Below, in pieces: positions 23,621 to 35,526 of a stretch of 64,000 nt of DNA. Positions within the stretch are counted from its first letter, which is position 1, and each line of letters opens with the position of its first letter. Below the pieces are notes generated by a model that saw only the letters and a list, made by a program, of their open reading frames with translations, was not told the DNA's origin and searched no databases. The stretch is taken from the NCBI GenBank assembly GCA_023333565.1, contig JAJKFH010001402.1, forward strand, positions 186,001 to 250,000, read 5' to 3'. This DNA is from Puffinus mauretanicus (lineage: Eukaryota; Chordata; Aves; Procellariiformes; Procellariidae). A program made the position numbers and the translations under genes.

Positions 23621-26600
23621 CGGCCATGACATACAGGTATCACCACCATTGCTTAAGACTGTATGAGGTAATGGCTGTCTTGACAGCCCAACACCATGTG
23701 CTGTCCCCGAGTTGCAACATGCAGGAAATGAAGAAGCCTACAGTGATGGGAGAAATTCTGTTGTGCCTAACACATGTGGTCTTCGTCACTGTACATCATG
23801 ACAGAGGCCAGCTGGTTATACCTCTGAGAAAGGGAAGATCCTGGCAACCTGTCTGTTTCAAGGGAGTGGAGAGTTTCCTGGAGAAGAAATATAACTGCAA
23901 AAAACCATCAAGAGCAAATTCGATTGCGAATCCTGAGATCCAATGTAGTCCTACCTTGGACACCCACAGGGCTCATTATTTCATTTCTCTTGCCCCACAG
24001 GAGTGCCTTTGCTCTGAGAGCTCAGATTAGGTAGCCCAGGACCAAGCATGACTAACCCCACCTGGCCACAGACATTAAGGAAACATTTTCCCTGATGCTT
24101 GGTCTCACAAAGCATGGCTGAGCTGCTGAAATGCATCAGAAGAGCTGCAGCAGTTGTAGCTGTGCCTGAGCTCAGGGGGAGACATGGGTGAAGACAAGGA
24201 CTTGCCTGTGTGCACTGAAGATCCCTGGTTTAAGCACACCTTTAGAGATCTGGGAAGGGATCAAACTGTCAGCGGGGCTGCTGCTCTTTTAAGCAGCTCA
24301 GTGAAGAACCCACATTTGCCAACGAGCTCAGATAACCATAAGTTACTACTAAAAATGATGGTGACTGATGCTAAACACTCTTAAACGTGAAAAGTGCTAC
24401 CAAGCATCAGTAATCATTTATGCCAAAATATGATTTTAAAAAAAAAAGAAATTAATGTATCTGATCTCTTGCATTGCACAGAAGATGGGTGACTTCATTT
24501 GTTAGTGTCCATAGCACCAGAGCATCATGACCCTTGAACAGATGGAGGAGAGGCTTAGAGCATGCAGAACCACCTTGCAATAGTTAATGAAATAAATTCT
24601 TTAGAAATATTCTAACAAAGGAACTAATTAAACACTGCAAATTATTCATGGACTAAAAGGGGGTTGATTATTTATCTGTATTTAAAATATACAGCTGGAC
24701 AAGTAACTAGTAGATGAGCAATCAAACAACTCTATGGCTATAAAATATTAATTCAGTTTGTGTACCTAATTAACAAAGAACAGCCAAATAATCAACGAAG
24801 ACCGCTGATTTGTTATAAAACTTCTGAGAGCAACAGCCAACAACGTCCCTGAAATTATGCCAATGACTGTCAGCCAACTGCACATCCCAAATCACCCTGA
24901 CAGCAGTTCTGTCATCCAACCACCAGGTTCTAAGCTTATTATCACCACCAATGAGAGACACCTTCTCTCAGAGAGCACCTCCATGCAAATATTGCCTATC
25001 AGGTTCTCCCTTCTTGAAAGCTGGTGGTATTAGTCACACTAGCACAATTTCTCTTGTGAGATTATAAAGCTACTGCCAGTCTAAAACACACTGGGATGAT
25101 TAATGCCCAGAGGGGTTTGGGGCCCAGCAAATTCAGCTCATCTGTATAAAGTAGCCCAGCCTTACAGTATAACAAACAGTCCTAATAAAAGCTGAACAGA
25201 TAATGGACGAGGTGAAAAACTGCCTGCTGTAATCCAGCACTATCAACTAGCAGTTCAAGACTAAATCTTGTATGTTGTGAACTGAAAAGAGATGCAGCAA
25301 GAAAACAGGATGCGCCATCACTGAGCAGCAGGCCCAGAAGGTAACTTTATTGAAGTCACCTTCTAAATGTAGTGGAATTGCATTTTATATCAAGTCTCTT
25401 GGTAATGTGTTGGCAAAATCTCTTTCAGATTAGAAATGAAAGCAAGTCTCGTACCAATTTAACAATATATTGAAAGAAAACACAAGGACCTGTTTGTCTA
25501 TGGTAGAGTATAAAAGAAGCATAAAATAAAAGACATGCATCACAGCTCAAGTCATGCAGGTTAGCCCTCTTCCCTTTTTTAATTACCAGCACAAAGTAAA
25601 TACCATCCGGATGAGGTCAGGAAATCTAAGGACCAGCGTTACCAGCCCCTCCGTAATTGGGTTTTCCTAGGTCGTGGAACAGCTAAAGAATCAGCAGTTC
25701 ATTCTATTACGTCAATGTCTTTTGTCGGCAGAAGCTCACTATGTAAAAATAACTGCACGAAGATATTTTGTTCGTAATAATTAATTGATGAGTATTCACA
25801 AACAGGAAATGTACCGCTCTTCTAGCTCTAGCTGTTCTGCAGCCAAATTACAAAACCAGAAGTAACACTAGGACTACTGATGTGAAACACAGCCTATGTT
25901 TGAACTTTGAAACAAAGCACAAAACTGAGGTGACACTGCCAAGATAATGCACATACTGCCACTGCTCAGTCCACATCCACAGACCTGAGGCTCAAACAAA
26001 CTGTCTCCCCAGATCTCCATCAATCTCCTTAGGCATTCAGAGGCACTAGCAGTCTTCAGACATTATGATCTTCCATGACACCCCTGTGGCTGAGAGGAGG
26101 ACACTCAGGTTTTTCACCAGTTCCCCTCATTTCCTCCCATGGCACAGTTCTGCCTTTGAGGCAAGATCCGCTATCTAGAGGATTCAGAAAGGGCCATGTG
26201 GCGCTGGTGATGCCATCAGCTGGTCCAGAGCCCACTTGGTGTGTTGCAGATCCCACTGCTAAGGCCCCCCCTTCTATTCAAAGCAGCAGTAAGATAAAGG
26301 TCTCTACACCAAACCAATCCCACTGATGCCCATATGGAGGATAGCAGCACAAAGGATGTCTACAAAAGAGAAAAAGAGCTAATATGAACAGAGCCATCAC
26401 AGCAAAGGTGAACTGCAAATGCTGCAGGAGGAATCTCCCACACATGCGTATAAAAAATTATACTAAGAGACATCACTCACCATTGCTGGCAGTGGGCAGA
26501 GATGCCAACCAATAAAGCACTCAGTATTTAAGGTCTAATAATTTAAAACCCTGTCCAGCACTGACACATGAAACTGGAGCTAAAAGAAGAGTGAAATTCA

Positions 26601-28759
26601 AGGGAATGAAACACAGAGCTCTGCCACAGAAGACATGAAAACGCATTGCTATAATACAAGAAAGCATGCGCTAGGGGTTAACACAGGGAAAGGGAACTCA
26701 CAGCTGCAAGGGAAGACCAGAGGAAGAATTCCTTCATGGAGGAAAACCAGAGTATACCCCTTCTCCTACTGAAAAGCGAACACTGACAAACACGGCGTTG
26801 GTAGTAGTTTGCTGCTCTCAGAACGACCTGCCCCTACTCTTAGGCTGGGATGTACTAAAAACTACTTATATGTGATCTTGTAAAAATTGGAAAAGCGAGT
26901 CCAAAAGCAAGTCATCAAGTTACTTGCAAAAGCCATTCCTACTCCCAGACATAACCCAAGAGCTGATCACTCACATCCTTGAAATACTGATTAAACAGAA
27001 AGACTATGCCAGATATCTGGATTAAGTAATTTTAAAACCAGTTTTGGTTTTGAGTAGCTGCAGTCCTGTATGTGTCTTAAATATAAGCTATATTTATTCC
27101 AAGGATGAATACAAGTAAGATGCAGAACTTTGGAAAAAGGACCTAGACCATAATTGCTTCTAAGTTGGCCTTCAGGCAAAGGCCAACCTGGAACAAGCAG
27201 ATGCAGGTGAGCAGTCACCACACACAATGGCTGCCCATCAGATCACTCCATGTCTCTTATTCTAATTTTAAATCAGCCCAAAAATAACATTGCTTTGTCT
27301 TTGCACATCTTTCTGGCTCACACCAGTAACTCAACACCACTTCTGATTTCAGACTTGCCCCTGCTATTTCCTTCCTGTAATTTTACAAAGTAGTTGCTAC
27401 AGAGAAATGGTGATAAAATAAATGAATACCTGAGGCATTACCAGCCTCAGATGACTACTTTACTATTCGAAATAATTTATAAGCTTCATGCCTTGAACCG
27501 AAGGACAGAGGACATATTGCAGCACATGATGTTTTTTATAACTTGTTGTAAAATACGCAGCAACCTGGCAGAGGGCTTCATGGGAGAGGAAGAAGAGAGA
27601 CATAAAGTACAGCAGTTCTGATATCCTTGCAAAACCTTGCAAATGAAAAAAGCCAGTAATTGACAGTGTTGCATCTTCAGAGGTTATATGAAACATATTC
27701 AGCTAATTCTTTTAAGCCATCCTTAGTAGCTACTGAAACCTCCTGGTATGGTAGGCTCCTGCCCAGGCAGTTTACTTGCTAGTGTTCCTTTGAACATTTT
27801 CATTTTAACTCTTTTTTTTTCTAGGAAAGGCAGGAACATGATTAACCAGCTATGGATTATTCAGTGCCCCTCTAATACTGTATGAGATCAGTGTCTCATT
27901 TTTTCCCTGCCCATATGATAGTTCTTATATTACACAACTATGCAAGATAAAGAGGAGACAAGCTTGTGTGAAAATCTTCAGGACTGCTGCCCAGCCCTCA
28001 GTCTTGATGCTGAGGCTGCCGTCTCAGACAGCAAGCCTCAAAGCACCCTGTGTTTGGAATTTGCTGATCCTGTTTGTATGGCATTTTTAACGTAACACCT
28101 GCATTTGCATGCTTGTTTTTTTCTTCCAGGAATTGGGATGCTTTGCTGAAAATTATTTCTACAGCTATCAAAATGCCAACCAAGGAGAGAGTTGTGTGAA
28201 ATAGTCTTCTACTCCTCAAGGGGACATCTCAATGAGTGCTAAGGTTTCTGGATTCTACTCTTGTCTTACACTTTAAACAGCACTGACTTGCCTTTCCTTT
28301 TTACAGCTTCACCAGTGTGCACCTATTTCAATCAAGTCATCAAGCCTTCACAGGAAACAATATTTAACACATAGCATCACTATCAACTTCTGTGCACCAG
28401 ACTCAGGGGAAGCTCTCCATTCTCTTCCTCTTTTTCCTTTGCAATTACCTTGCACTTTTCCTTGGGAATGATGATTTTTTGACATATGAAACTAGGGGGA
28501 AAAAAAAAAAACATGAAAAATTCAAATCCTGTCTTTGCAAAAATTAGTAATAGTAAAAAAATTAATTACAAGTGGAAGCAGCTAAATAAAAACAATCTAT
28601 TGTTTTAGGTAAACGTATTCATACATGCTAAAGAAAAGTATTTTGCTTTCAAAATAGCCCCCATTAAAAATTAAGAGAAAAAATCCCTATATGGCTTACT
28701 GTCTACAGTCACCTGCACAAATTAGAAGGACTCAATGAAGAGAAAACAGGTGGTATAGC
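23621..28759. other. Intergenic DNA, no gene seen
   Basis: About 5 kb. The longest open frame (23,626-24,030, plus, 134 codons) has no recognised domain, no start context and unremarkable composition. No other feature could be supported. Confidence 0.5.
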
Positions 28760-29600
28760 AAGCAGAGAGCCCCAGTGTTGCTGGGGCTGTGAAGGGGCTT
28801 CCAAGCCCCTGTGAAGGGGCTTACCAAGGAAAGGTAAAGGCCAGAAAAGCTTTCAGTCACGGAACCTTCGGTGTGGGAGCCCTCACTGGATATTTCCATT
28901 TTGGAGCTGGGCTCTGGCTAGAATGAGAGACTGAGGCGATCATTAAGAGGTGAAGCAAGGGTAGAGCCCCAGTGTTGATGGAGCTTTTAAGAAGCAAAGC
29001 CCCACCAACACTGGGATGCTGTGCTTGTTTACACACCTAATGATCCTCTCAGTGTATAGAGCCCAGCTCCAAAATGGAAAACATCCAGCGATGGCTCCAA
29101 CACAGTATGTGCCAGGACTGAAAGCTATTGCGGTCTCTCAGCTTCCCTTGGCTGCCTCTTCAAAACATCACCGACACTGGGGCTCTATGCATACTCTGCC
29201 ACCAAATCTTCCTCAAAATCTCTCACTGTAGCCGGACCCCAGAGCCAAAACTGAAAATGTCTAGCCAGTGCTCACAGACCAAAGGTGTCAGGACTGAAAA
29301 ATTTTTCTGGACATGGCAGCCTCTTCAAAGCACCTTCAACACTGCGCTCTGCACTTCCTTGACGTCCTAATGATACCCCAGTCTCTCCTCTAACCAGAGA
29401 GCAGCTCCAATATAGAAAAAAACCACCGATGGCTCCCACAGAGAAGGTGTAAGAACAGAATGGTAGACTTTGCGCTCACCTTATCTTTGTAGGGTCTTTA
29501 AGACCCCACCACCACTGGGGCTCTGTGTTTGCTTTGCTTCCTAATGAGCCCCTCAGACTCTCTCTCTAGCCAGAGCCCAGCTCCAAGATTAAACTCATGC
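28760..29600. repeat. Degraded satB tandem block with an inverted first copy
   Basis: Diverged copies of the repeat seen better at 44.2 and 49.1-50.7 kb. The landmark CTGGGGCTCT-like word recurs on plus with ends at 29,020, 29,187, 29,350 and 29,525, spacings 167, 163 and 175 bp. The first copy (28,760-28,930) is inverted, with GAGCTGGGCTCTGG on plus. The strand change near 28,960-29,010 pairs AGCCCCAGTGTTGATGG with CCACCAACACTGGG. This is the left-most trace of the satellite region. Confidence 0.7.
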
Positions 29601-30165
29601 ATGTGGCAGTATCGCCCCACCCGCCAGCATAAGACGTAACCAACAGTGTGGGTTGTAATGGCTGCATCCAGCTTATGCTGGACTTTGGGGACAGATGGCA
29701 ACAGTAGCCAAAGACTGGCTGGAGCAGTGACCCAAAGTCTTGCTGGTATGCCAATGTGACTATAAGTCAATCATCTTACTCTATAAATAGTGGACAGTCC
29801 AGGGCCTGTTGAGCTCTCCTGAATGGCAGCAGGCTGCATGCCAGGATCTCCCCTTGAGAAGGGATGCCTCTCAAGGTTACTTCTCAAGACTGAGAGATTC
29901 TCGGTAAGTTAATAATAGGATGCTAAACTTTGAAATCTTAGTTAAGTGATATAAAGGATTGATTGTGCATATGTAATCCTTCAGATAGAAACTGCTGACC
30001 AAGTCTGGGACTGGGATTGGATCCAGCTGCACCTAGACGCCTCTCTGAGAAGGAGTTCAGAAACCAAGGAGGGGGTTCTTTCTGACCTCATGACTCAACA
30101 GGAAGGTCTCCCTGATAGTTTTGTCTGACCCTCTCCTCCATGCAATAAATAATCAAGTGTACCGC
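29601..30165 (+). other. Possible degraded LTR/leader fragment
   Basis: A TATA-like CTATAAATAG at about 29,780 is followed by sequence with no satellite character up to 30,160. The arrangement would fit R-U5 and leader of an avian ERV, but I see no clear terminal TG/CA, primer-binding site or protein motif. Treat as unclassified. Confidence 0.3.
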
Positions 30166-30233
30166 ACAAACCCAGCACCCAGTACCCGTACATGCCCAGC
30201 ACCCAGCACCAAGCATCCAGTACCTGCACATGC
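30166..30233 (+). repeat. Small satA island
   Basis: About 68 bp of CCCAGCACCC-type satellite text, isolated about 470 bp before the main array. It is the first satA in the window. Confidence 0.8.
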
Positions 30234-30704
30234 CCTTTTTACAGCCCCATTAACTACGAGGATCTGCCCTTCCTCTAATCTTAACCCTAAACCACCTGAA
30301 AAACAAACCTGAAACCCTGGGGAGGAGATTGCAATGTGAGAAACTAGATTAAAGGGAAACAAATTTTAAAACCTGCAGAGAGACTCTTGAGAACAGAGAA
30401 GTTAATTGTGGATGAATGCGTTAGCCCTAGGCATTCCCAGAGCTGTGATTCAAGGCCAGCCTAGAGGCATTCTAGATAATTTGGAAGAATTCTGAGAATT
30501 CTGAGAATTTGGGACTCGGATTCACACCACGCCTCCATAAATAATCGGTGATACTACTTGCTATCCTGCTGATTATGCCGATTTGTCGCGAGAGGAGTGA
30601 GAGTTTACTTATAAGAGAGAAGCAAAAATATACTTTATTAGTATAAAAAGCAATTTAACAAAGTTTGATAGTAAATGCGACAGTGGTTTAACTACATTCT
30701 ACAT
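30234..30704 (-). other. Non-satellite spacer, possible minus-strand LTR end
   Basis: AT-rich sequence between the satA island and the array. On minus it contains CTAATAAAG at about 30,635-30,645 followed by a pyrimidine-rich stretch ending CTCTCGCGACA, which could be R-U5 of an LTR. No start, primer site or matching copy is visible, so this remains a suspicion. Confidence 0.3.
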
Positions 30705-30903
30705 GTGGGCACTGGGCGTGCTTGGTGTTGGGCATGACCGGGTGATGGGTGATGGGCACTGGGGGTGCTGGGCGCTGGGGGTGTTGAGTGCTAAGCATTT
30801 CAAGGTGCTGGCTACTACCCATTGGGGGAGCTGAGTGGGAGTGGTGGGTGCTGGGCATGGCCGGGTGGTGGGCATGTCCAGGAGCTGGGCATGCCCATGT
30901 GCT
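30705..30903 (-). repeat. satA array, G-rich text on plus strand
   Basis: The plus strand reads GGTGCTGGG-type repeats, so the CCCAGCA unit runs on minus. It contains GGGCATGTCC (30,870-30,879) and GGGCATGCCC (30,887-30,896) 7 bp apart. It ends at a fold-back palindrome whose arms are 30,887-30,903 and 30,913-30,929. Confidence 0.9.
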
Positions 30904-30912
30904 AACATGAGC

Positions 30913-32030
30913 AGCACTCGGACATGCCCAACACCCTAGCACCCCCAGTGCCCAACACCCAGCAACTCTGGACATTCCCAGCACACATCACATCCAGCAC
31001 CCAGCGACCTCAAGCACCCAGCACCCCCAGCAACCCGTACCAAGCACCCCATCACCCAGCAACCAGAAATGCCCAGCACCCAGCATGCCCAGTGCCCAGC
31101 TCCCGGACATGCCCAGCACCCAAACACACCCAGCACACATCATGCCCAGCTCCCAGCACCAGCCACCTCCAAAAACTAGCATCCCCAGTGCACAGCAACC
31201 AGCACCCCTGTGCCCAGTACCCAGCACCCGGACATGCCCAGCACTCGTGCATGCCCAGCATACCCAGCACGCAGTACCCAGCTCCTAGACATGCCCACCA
31301 CCCAGCACCCCAAATGGCCAGCATCCGGACATGCCCAGCACCCAGCATGCCCAGCACCAAGCACCAAGCACCCCCAGTGCCCAGCATCCAGCTCCTGGAC
31401 ATGCCCAGCACCCGAACATACCCAGCACACATCACGGACAGCTCCCAGCACGAGCCACCTCCAACACCCCCAGTGCCCAGCACGCAGCACCTCCAGCATC
31501 CAGCACCCAGACATGCCCAGCACCCCAGCACACAGCATTCAGCACCCATACATGCCCAACAATCAGCACCCCTAGTACCCAGCGCCCCTAATAGCCGGCA
31601 TCTGGACATGCCCAGCATGCAGCATCCCGAGCGCCCAGCACATGGACATGCCCAGCACCTGCAGCACATAGCACCACACACCCAGCACCCGGACATGCCC
31701 AGCACCCACCACCCCCACTCCCCGGTACACAGCAACCCCAGTGGCCAGCACCTGGACATGCCATAACAGGGAAACGCCCAGCACCCAGAACCCACAGCAC
31801 CCAGCAAACAGCAGCCGCAGTGCCCAGTACCCAGCACCTCCAGCACCCAGACATGCCCAGCACCCCAGCACCCGGACATGCCCAGCAATCAGCACTCCCA
31901 GTACACAGCACCCCAAATGCCCAGCATCCAGACATACCCAGCACCAGCACCCCCAGCGCCACCACCCAACTCCCCCAGCGCCCAGCATCCAGTCATGCCA
32001 GCACCAGGACATGCCCAGCACGTAGCACCC
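30913..32030 (+). repeat. satA array, C-rich text on plus strand
   Basis: About 1.1 kb of the variable repeat CCCAGCA(CCC) with interspersed GGACATGCCCAGCACCC 17-mers. The array is open in several frames on both strands because the unit contains no stop codon. It continues after the ERV-L insertion, at 38,452. Confidence 0.95.
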
Positions 32031-32550
32031 TGTCCTGGTTCCTGCTGGCACAGAGTTCACTTTCTTCCCAGTAGCTTGGTGGTGTCCTGTGGTTTGGGTT
32101 TCCTATGAGAGGAGCATTTATGGCCCATTGATGCTTTGGTTGTTGCTGGCTGGGACTTGCACCGGGGACTCTTTTTTCGGCCTCCCATGCTCTGCCAAGC
32201 GCAGGGGAAGGTGTGGCGGGGAGCATAGCCAGGCGGTTGACCCAGCTGGCCAATGGGGTATTCTATACCATGTGACGTCATGCTCAGTATAAAAACCAGA
32301 GGTGGGGGGGCTCACCCCCTGTTCAGGACACACAGTCAGGGGTCGGTGAGTAGTTGCATTGTGCATCGCCTCCTTTGTATATTCTGTTGTTGTTATCATT
32401 GTTATTATTACTGCTCTACTTGGTTTTATTTCCATTATTAAACAGTTTTTATCTCAACCCGTGAGTTTTTCTACTTCTACCCTACCGAAGGGGGGCGATG
32501 AGCAAGCGGCTTCGTGGTGTTTAGTTCCTCGTTGCAGTTAAACATCGACA
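32031..32550 (+). mobile_element. 5' LTR of the ERV-L provirus
   Basis: Begins TGTCCTGGTT and ends ACATCGACA. Its promoter carries CCAAT, a perfect CRE and TATAAAAA, followed by a G-run/C-run hairpin near 32,303-32,319. At 520 bp it is 30 bp shorter than the 3' LTR, through small indels. Confidence 0.93.
32250..32295 (+). promoter_or_regulatory. ERV-L LTR core promoter (CCAAT, CRE, TATA)
   Basis: CCAAT at 32,250-32,254, palindromic CRE TGACGTCA at 32,273-32,280, and TATAAAAA at 32,288-32,295. The CRE is the consensus site for CREB/ATF factors. The same set occurs in the 3' LTR (CRE at 38,151-38,158). The solo LTRs at 20.4 and 48.3 kb carry TGACATCA instead. Confidence 0.8.
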
Positions 32551-32558
32551 GTTCTTTT

Positions 32559-32576
32559 TGGCGCCCAGCGTGGGGC
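32559..32576 (+). other. Primer-binding site, tRNA-Lys type
   Basis: The 18-mer TGGCGCCCAGCGTGGGGC starts 8 bases after the 5' LTR. It matches the 3' end complement of the vertebrate tRNA-Lys(CUU) type at 17 of 18 positions by my reading. A Lys primer is notable because ERV-L was named for a leucine primer in mammals. Confidence 0.8.
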
Positions 32577-32639
32577 ACAAAGGGTTGAGATAACAACAGA
32601 TTAACTAGAGCGTATTAAGGAATTTGTAGCTGTTACCAA

Positions 32640-34591
32640 ATGCTGGTCACAATAGTGATTCATCTGTTCTCGATACTAATTTATCTGATCTGCACCATGC
32701 TCTTGTTTTTACTGTACCTGTTAAAGACTGGTCTTGGGTTTTGTAGTCTGCTGTGCTCTGCAGTTACTAGTGATGTTTTGCCTGGGACATTTGTTACTAA
32801 AACGCTGGCATTGGGGGTTATTTGGGATTTGGGATTTGTAATGAAACCGATACTGTATTTCAGGTACCACCTCATGGAGACCATTAGCAATTATCCCACT
32901 TCCTCTGAGAGATTTTTTATGGAGGAAATAGAGAATGGCACCCTCACTGCCTTCCTCTATGATGTCATCTCCTTCGTTAAAATAACTTGTCAGTACCTGG
33001 AACATCCCTGGGTAGTTAAGATACATCTATTGGTACTCCTTGGGAATATTGTTTTGGTTTTGTCCAAGGTTGGTAAGCAATTTAAGAATGTCATGCAGAG
33101 ATCTGCCCCAAGGCTGGATAGTTATGAGTGGCAGGGTGAGTGGGATAGCATGGGCAAACGCCTAGGACGGTGGGCACCCCCAGTGTTTTGGAACTTCACT
33201 CCTGAACAAGTGCAGAATCCTGAAAAATTAGTAAAATATTTGGAAAAAATATGCTGTCACCCTGGCCATTCTAGGGAGACACAAATCACTGCAATGTGCT
33301 GGGGCCTGGCCCACACCTACCGAGCCTTGCTTAACACTACTCAGAACCCTCAAGGGAAAGAAAAGGTTTCTGGAGCTGATGACAAAACAACAGGCCCTGT
33401 GGCTACCCCACGCTACCCCACCTATGACCCCACAGCAGGCACGGCAGCTACTCCACCCCCCTGCGACAGAGAACCAACCCGTGCTGGTATCAGTTGCCCC
33501 TATACAAAAAAGAAAATACACAAGAAAATCAGCTCGTTTAGTAAGGGATGAAAATGAACCAGGGCCATCACGAGAAAAGGAGGAGGAGGAGGCAGAACCC
33601 AAAAATGAGATGGTGACCACCCGATCCCTATCTCTGGGTGAGCTGCGAGATATGCGAAAAGATTTCAGTCATCGTCCAGGCGAGCACATTGTCACCTGGC
33701 TACTCCGATGCTGGGATAACGAGGCCAGTAGCCTGGAATTAGAGGGTAGGGAAGCCAAGCAGCTGGTATCCCTTTCTAGGGAAGGGGACATTGACAAAGC
33801 GATTGGACAAGGGGCACAAGCCCTCAGCCTCTGGAGGCGACTCCTGTCAGGTGTGAAGGAAAGGTATCCCTTCAAGGAAGATGTTATATGTCACCCAGGC
33901 AAGTGGACCACCATGGAGAGAGGTATCCAGTACCTGAGGGAATTAGCCATGCTGAAAGTGATTTATGAAGCCCTGAATAACAAGCAGTTACCCAAAGATC
34001 CAGATGAAGTTAAATGCACCCAACCCGTGTGGTGGAAGTTTTGTATGGAGCACACCAGCGTCGCATGCAAACTCCTTGACAGTAATGACCTGGAAAGATG
34101 GAGAGGAATACACAGTGGATGAATTGGCTGGCCAGCTGCGGCAATAGGAAGAAAGTCTCTCTTCCTCCCTACGGGCCTGTGTCTCTGCTGTGGAGACACT
34201 GTCTCAGGAGGTCCAGCAACTCAAAGAGGATATGTCCTGCTCCCCAGCTGCACGGGTCAATATCTCAGCCATTAGGAGCAAGCATCCCTCTGCTCAAGAG
34301 AGGAGATATCGTGGGTACACACCCTGGGGCACCCTGTGGTTTTACCTGTGTGACCACAGAGAGGACATGAGGAAGTGGGATGGAAAATCTACCTCAGCCT
34401 TACAGGCACGGGTACATGAGTTGCAAGGAAAAACAATCACAAAAGGGGATACTTCCAGGAAAACTGCTGCTCCAGTGTCCAGTGAGCAGTTCCCCAGACA
34501 GAGTAGAAGGGCTGATTCAGCTTCCGATCTTAATAAAGGGACTTTTGGTTCATACTTACAGGGAGTGGGTAGTGATGATGACCAGGACTAG
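32640..34591 (+). pseudogene. gag: ERV-L gag, frameshifted
   Basis: Three overlapping or adjacent frames cover Gag. At 32,640-33,551 the N-terminus has a long hydrophobic segment (about residues 5-45) and the motif EWDSMGKRLGRWAPPVFWNF. At 33,379-34,122 there is a basic and acidic linker (KRKYTRKSARLV) and a capsid-like helical region (WLLRCWDNEASSLEL). At 34,190-34,591 there is a coiled segment (LSQEVQQLKEDM) and an acidic C-terminus (SDDDQD). At least two frameshifts break it. No zinc knuckle is seen. It would form the particle shell; this copy cannot. Confidence 0.8.
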
Positions 34592-34617
34592 AGGGGCCCT
34601 GCCTCCAGCCAGGTGGA

Positions 34618-35160
34618 GGAGAAGGACAAGTTTACTGCACTGTGCGGATTCGATGGCCTGGCGCATCAGACCCACAGGAGTATAAGGCTCTCGTAGACAC
34701 TGGTGCACAATGTACCCTATTGCCACCAAGCTATAGAGGGGCAGAACCCATCTGTATTTCTGGAGTGATGGGGGATCCTAAGAGTTAACTGTACTGGAGG
34801 CCGAAGTGAGCCTAACTGGGAATAAGTGGCAGAAGCATCCCATTGTGACTGGCCCAGAGGCTCCGTGCATCCTTGGCATAGACAACCTCAGGAGAGGGTA
34901 TTTCAATGACCCAAAAAGGTACCGGTGGGCGTTTGGTATAGCTGCCTTGGAGACAGAGGAAATTAAACAGCTGTCTACCTTGCCTGGTCTCTCAGAGGAC
35001 CATTCTGTTGTGAGGCTGCTGAGGGTCAAAGAACAACAGGAGCCGATCACTACCACAATGGTGCACTGGCGGCAGTATTGTACCAGCCGAGACTCCTTGC
35101 TTCCCATCCATAAGCTGATTCGTCGACCGGAGAGCCAAGGAGTGATCAGCAAGTCTCGCT
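34618..35160 (+). pseudogene. pro: ERV-L protease and RT N-terminus
   Basis: The aspartic protease active site reads VDTGAQCTLLPPSYRGA, with DTG at 34,696-34,704. A frame break follows near 34,785, then the distal protease part (ILGIDNLRRGYF). The text runs into the first RT residues (PIHKLIRR) and stops abruptly at about 35,150, where it joins RT C-terminal sequence. The protease would cleave Gag-Pol. Confidence 0.75.
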
Positions 35161-35526
35161 CAGGGGATAGAATAGTCCAAATCCTTCTTAAGGCCGGTTT
35201 TGCCATAAAACAAAGTAAGGTCAAGGGACCTGCACAGGAGATCCAGTGTTTAGGAATAAAATGGCAAGATGGGCATCGTCAGATCCAATGGATGTGATCA
35301 ATAAAATAACAGCCATGTCTCCACCAGCTAGCAAAAAGGAAAGACAAGCCTTCTTAGGCGTTGTGGGCTTTTGGAGAACGCATATTCCAAATTACAGTCA
35401 GATCGTAAGCCCTCTCTATCAAGTGACCAGGAAGAAGAACGACTTCAAATGGAGCCTGAGCAACAACAAGCCTTTGAACAAATTAAACAGGAGATAGTTC
35501 ATGCAATAGTCCTTGGGCCAGTTCAT
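35160..35526 (+). pseudogene. pol: ERV-L RT C-terminal remnant (palm deleted)
   Basis: Reads LLKAGFAIKQSKVKG and LGIKWQDGHRQI, then after a frameshift [17 protein letters not shown], the thumb/connection of a class III reverse transcriptase. The whole palm with the catalytic Asp pair is missing between about 35,150 and 35,160. The CR1 insertion follows directly. The enzyme is dead. Confidence 0.8.

Noticed and set aside
23626..24030. 134-codon plus-strand open frame as a host gene
   Set aside because: No recognised domain, no splice or promoter evidence, ordinary length for chance in this composition.
30924..31766. 280-codon Pro/Ser/Gln/His-rich open frame, and dozens like it in satA on both strands
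   Set aside because: The repeat unit has no stop in any frame, so long open frames are expected by chance. No start context, splice sites or frame-specific conservation are seen.
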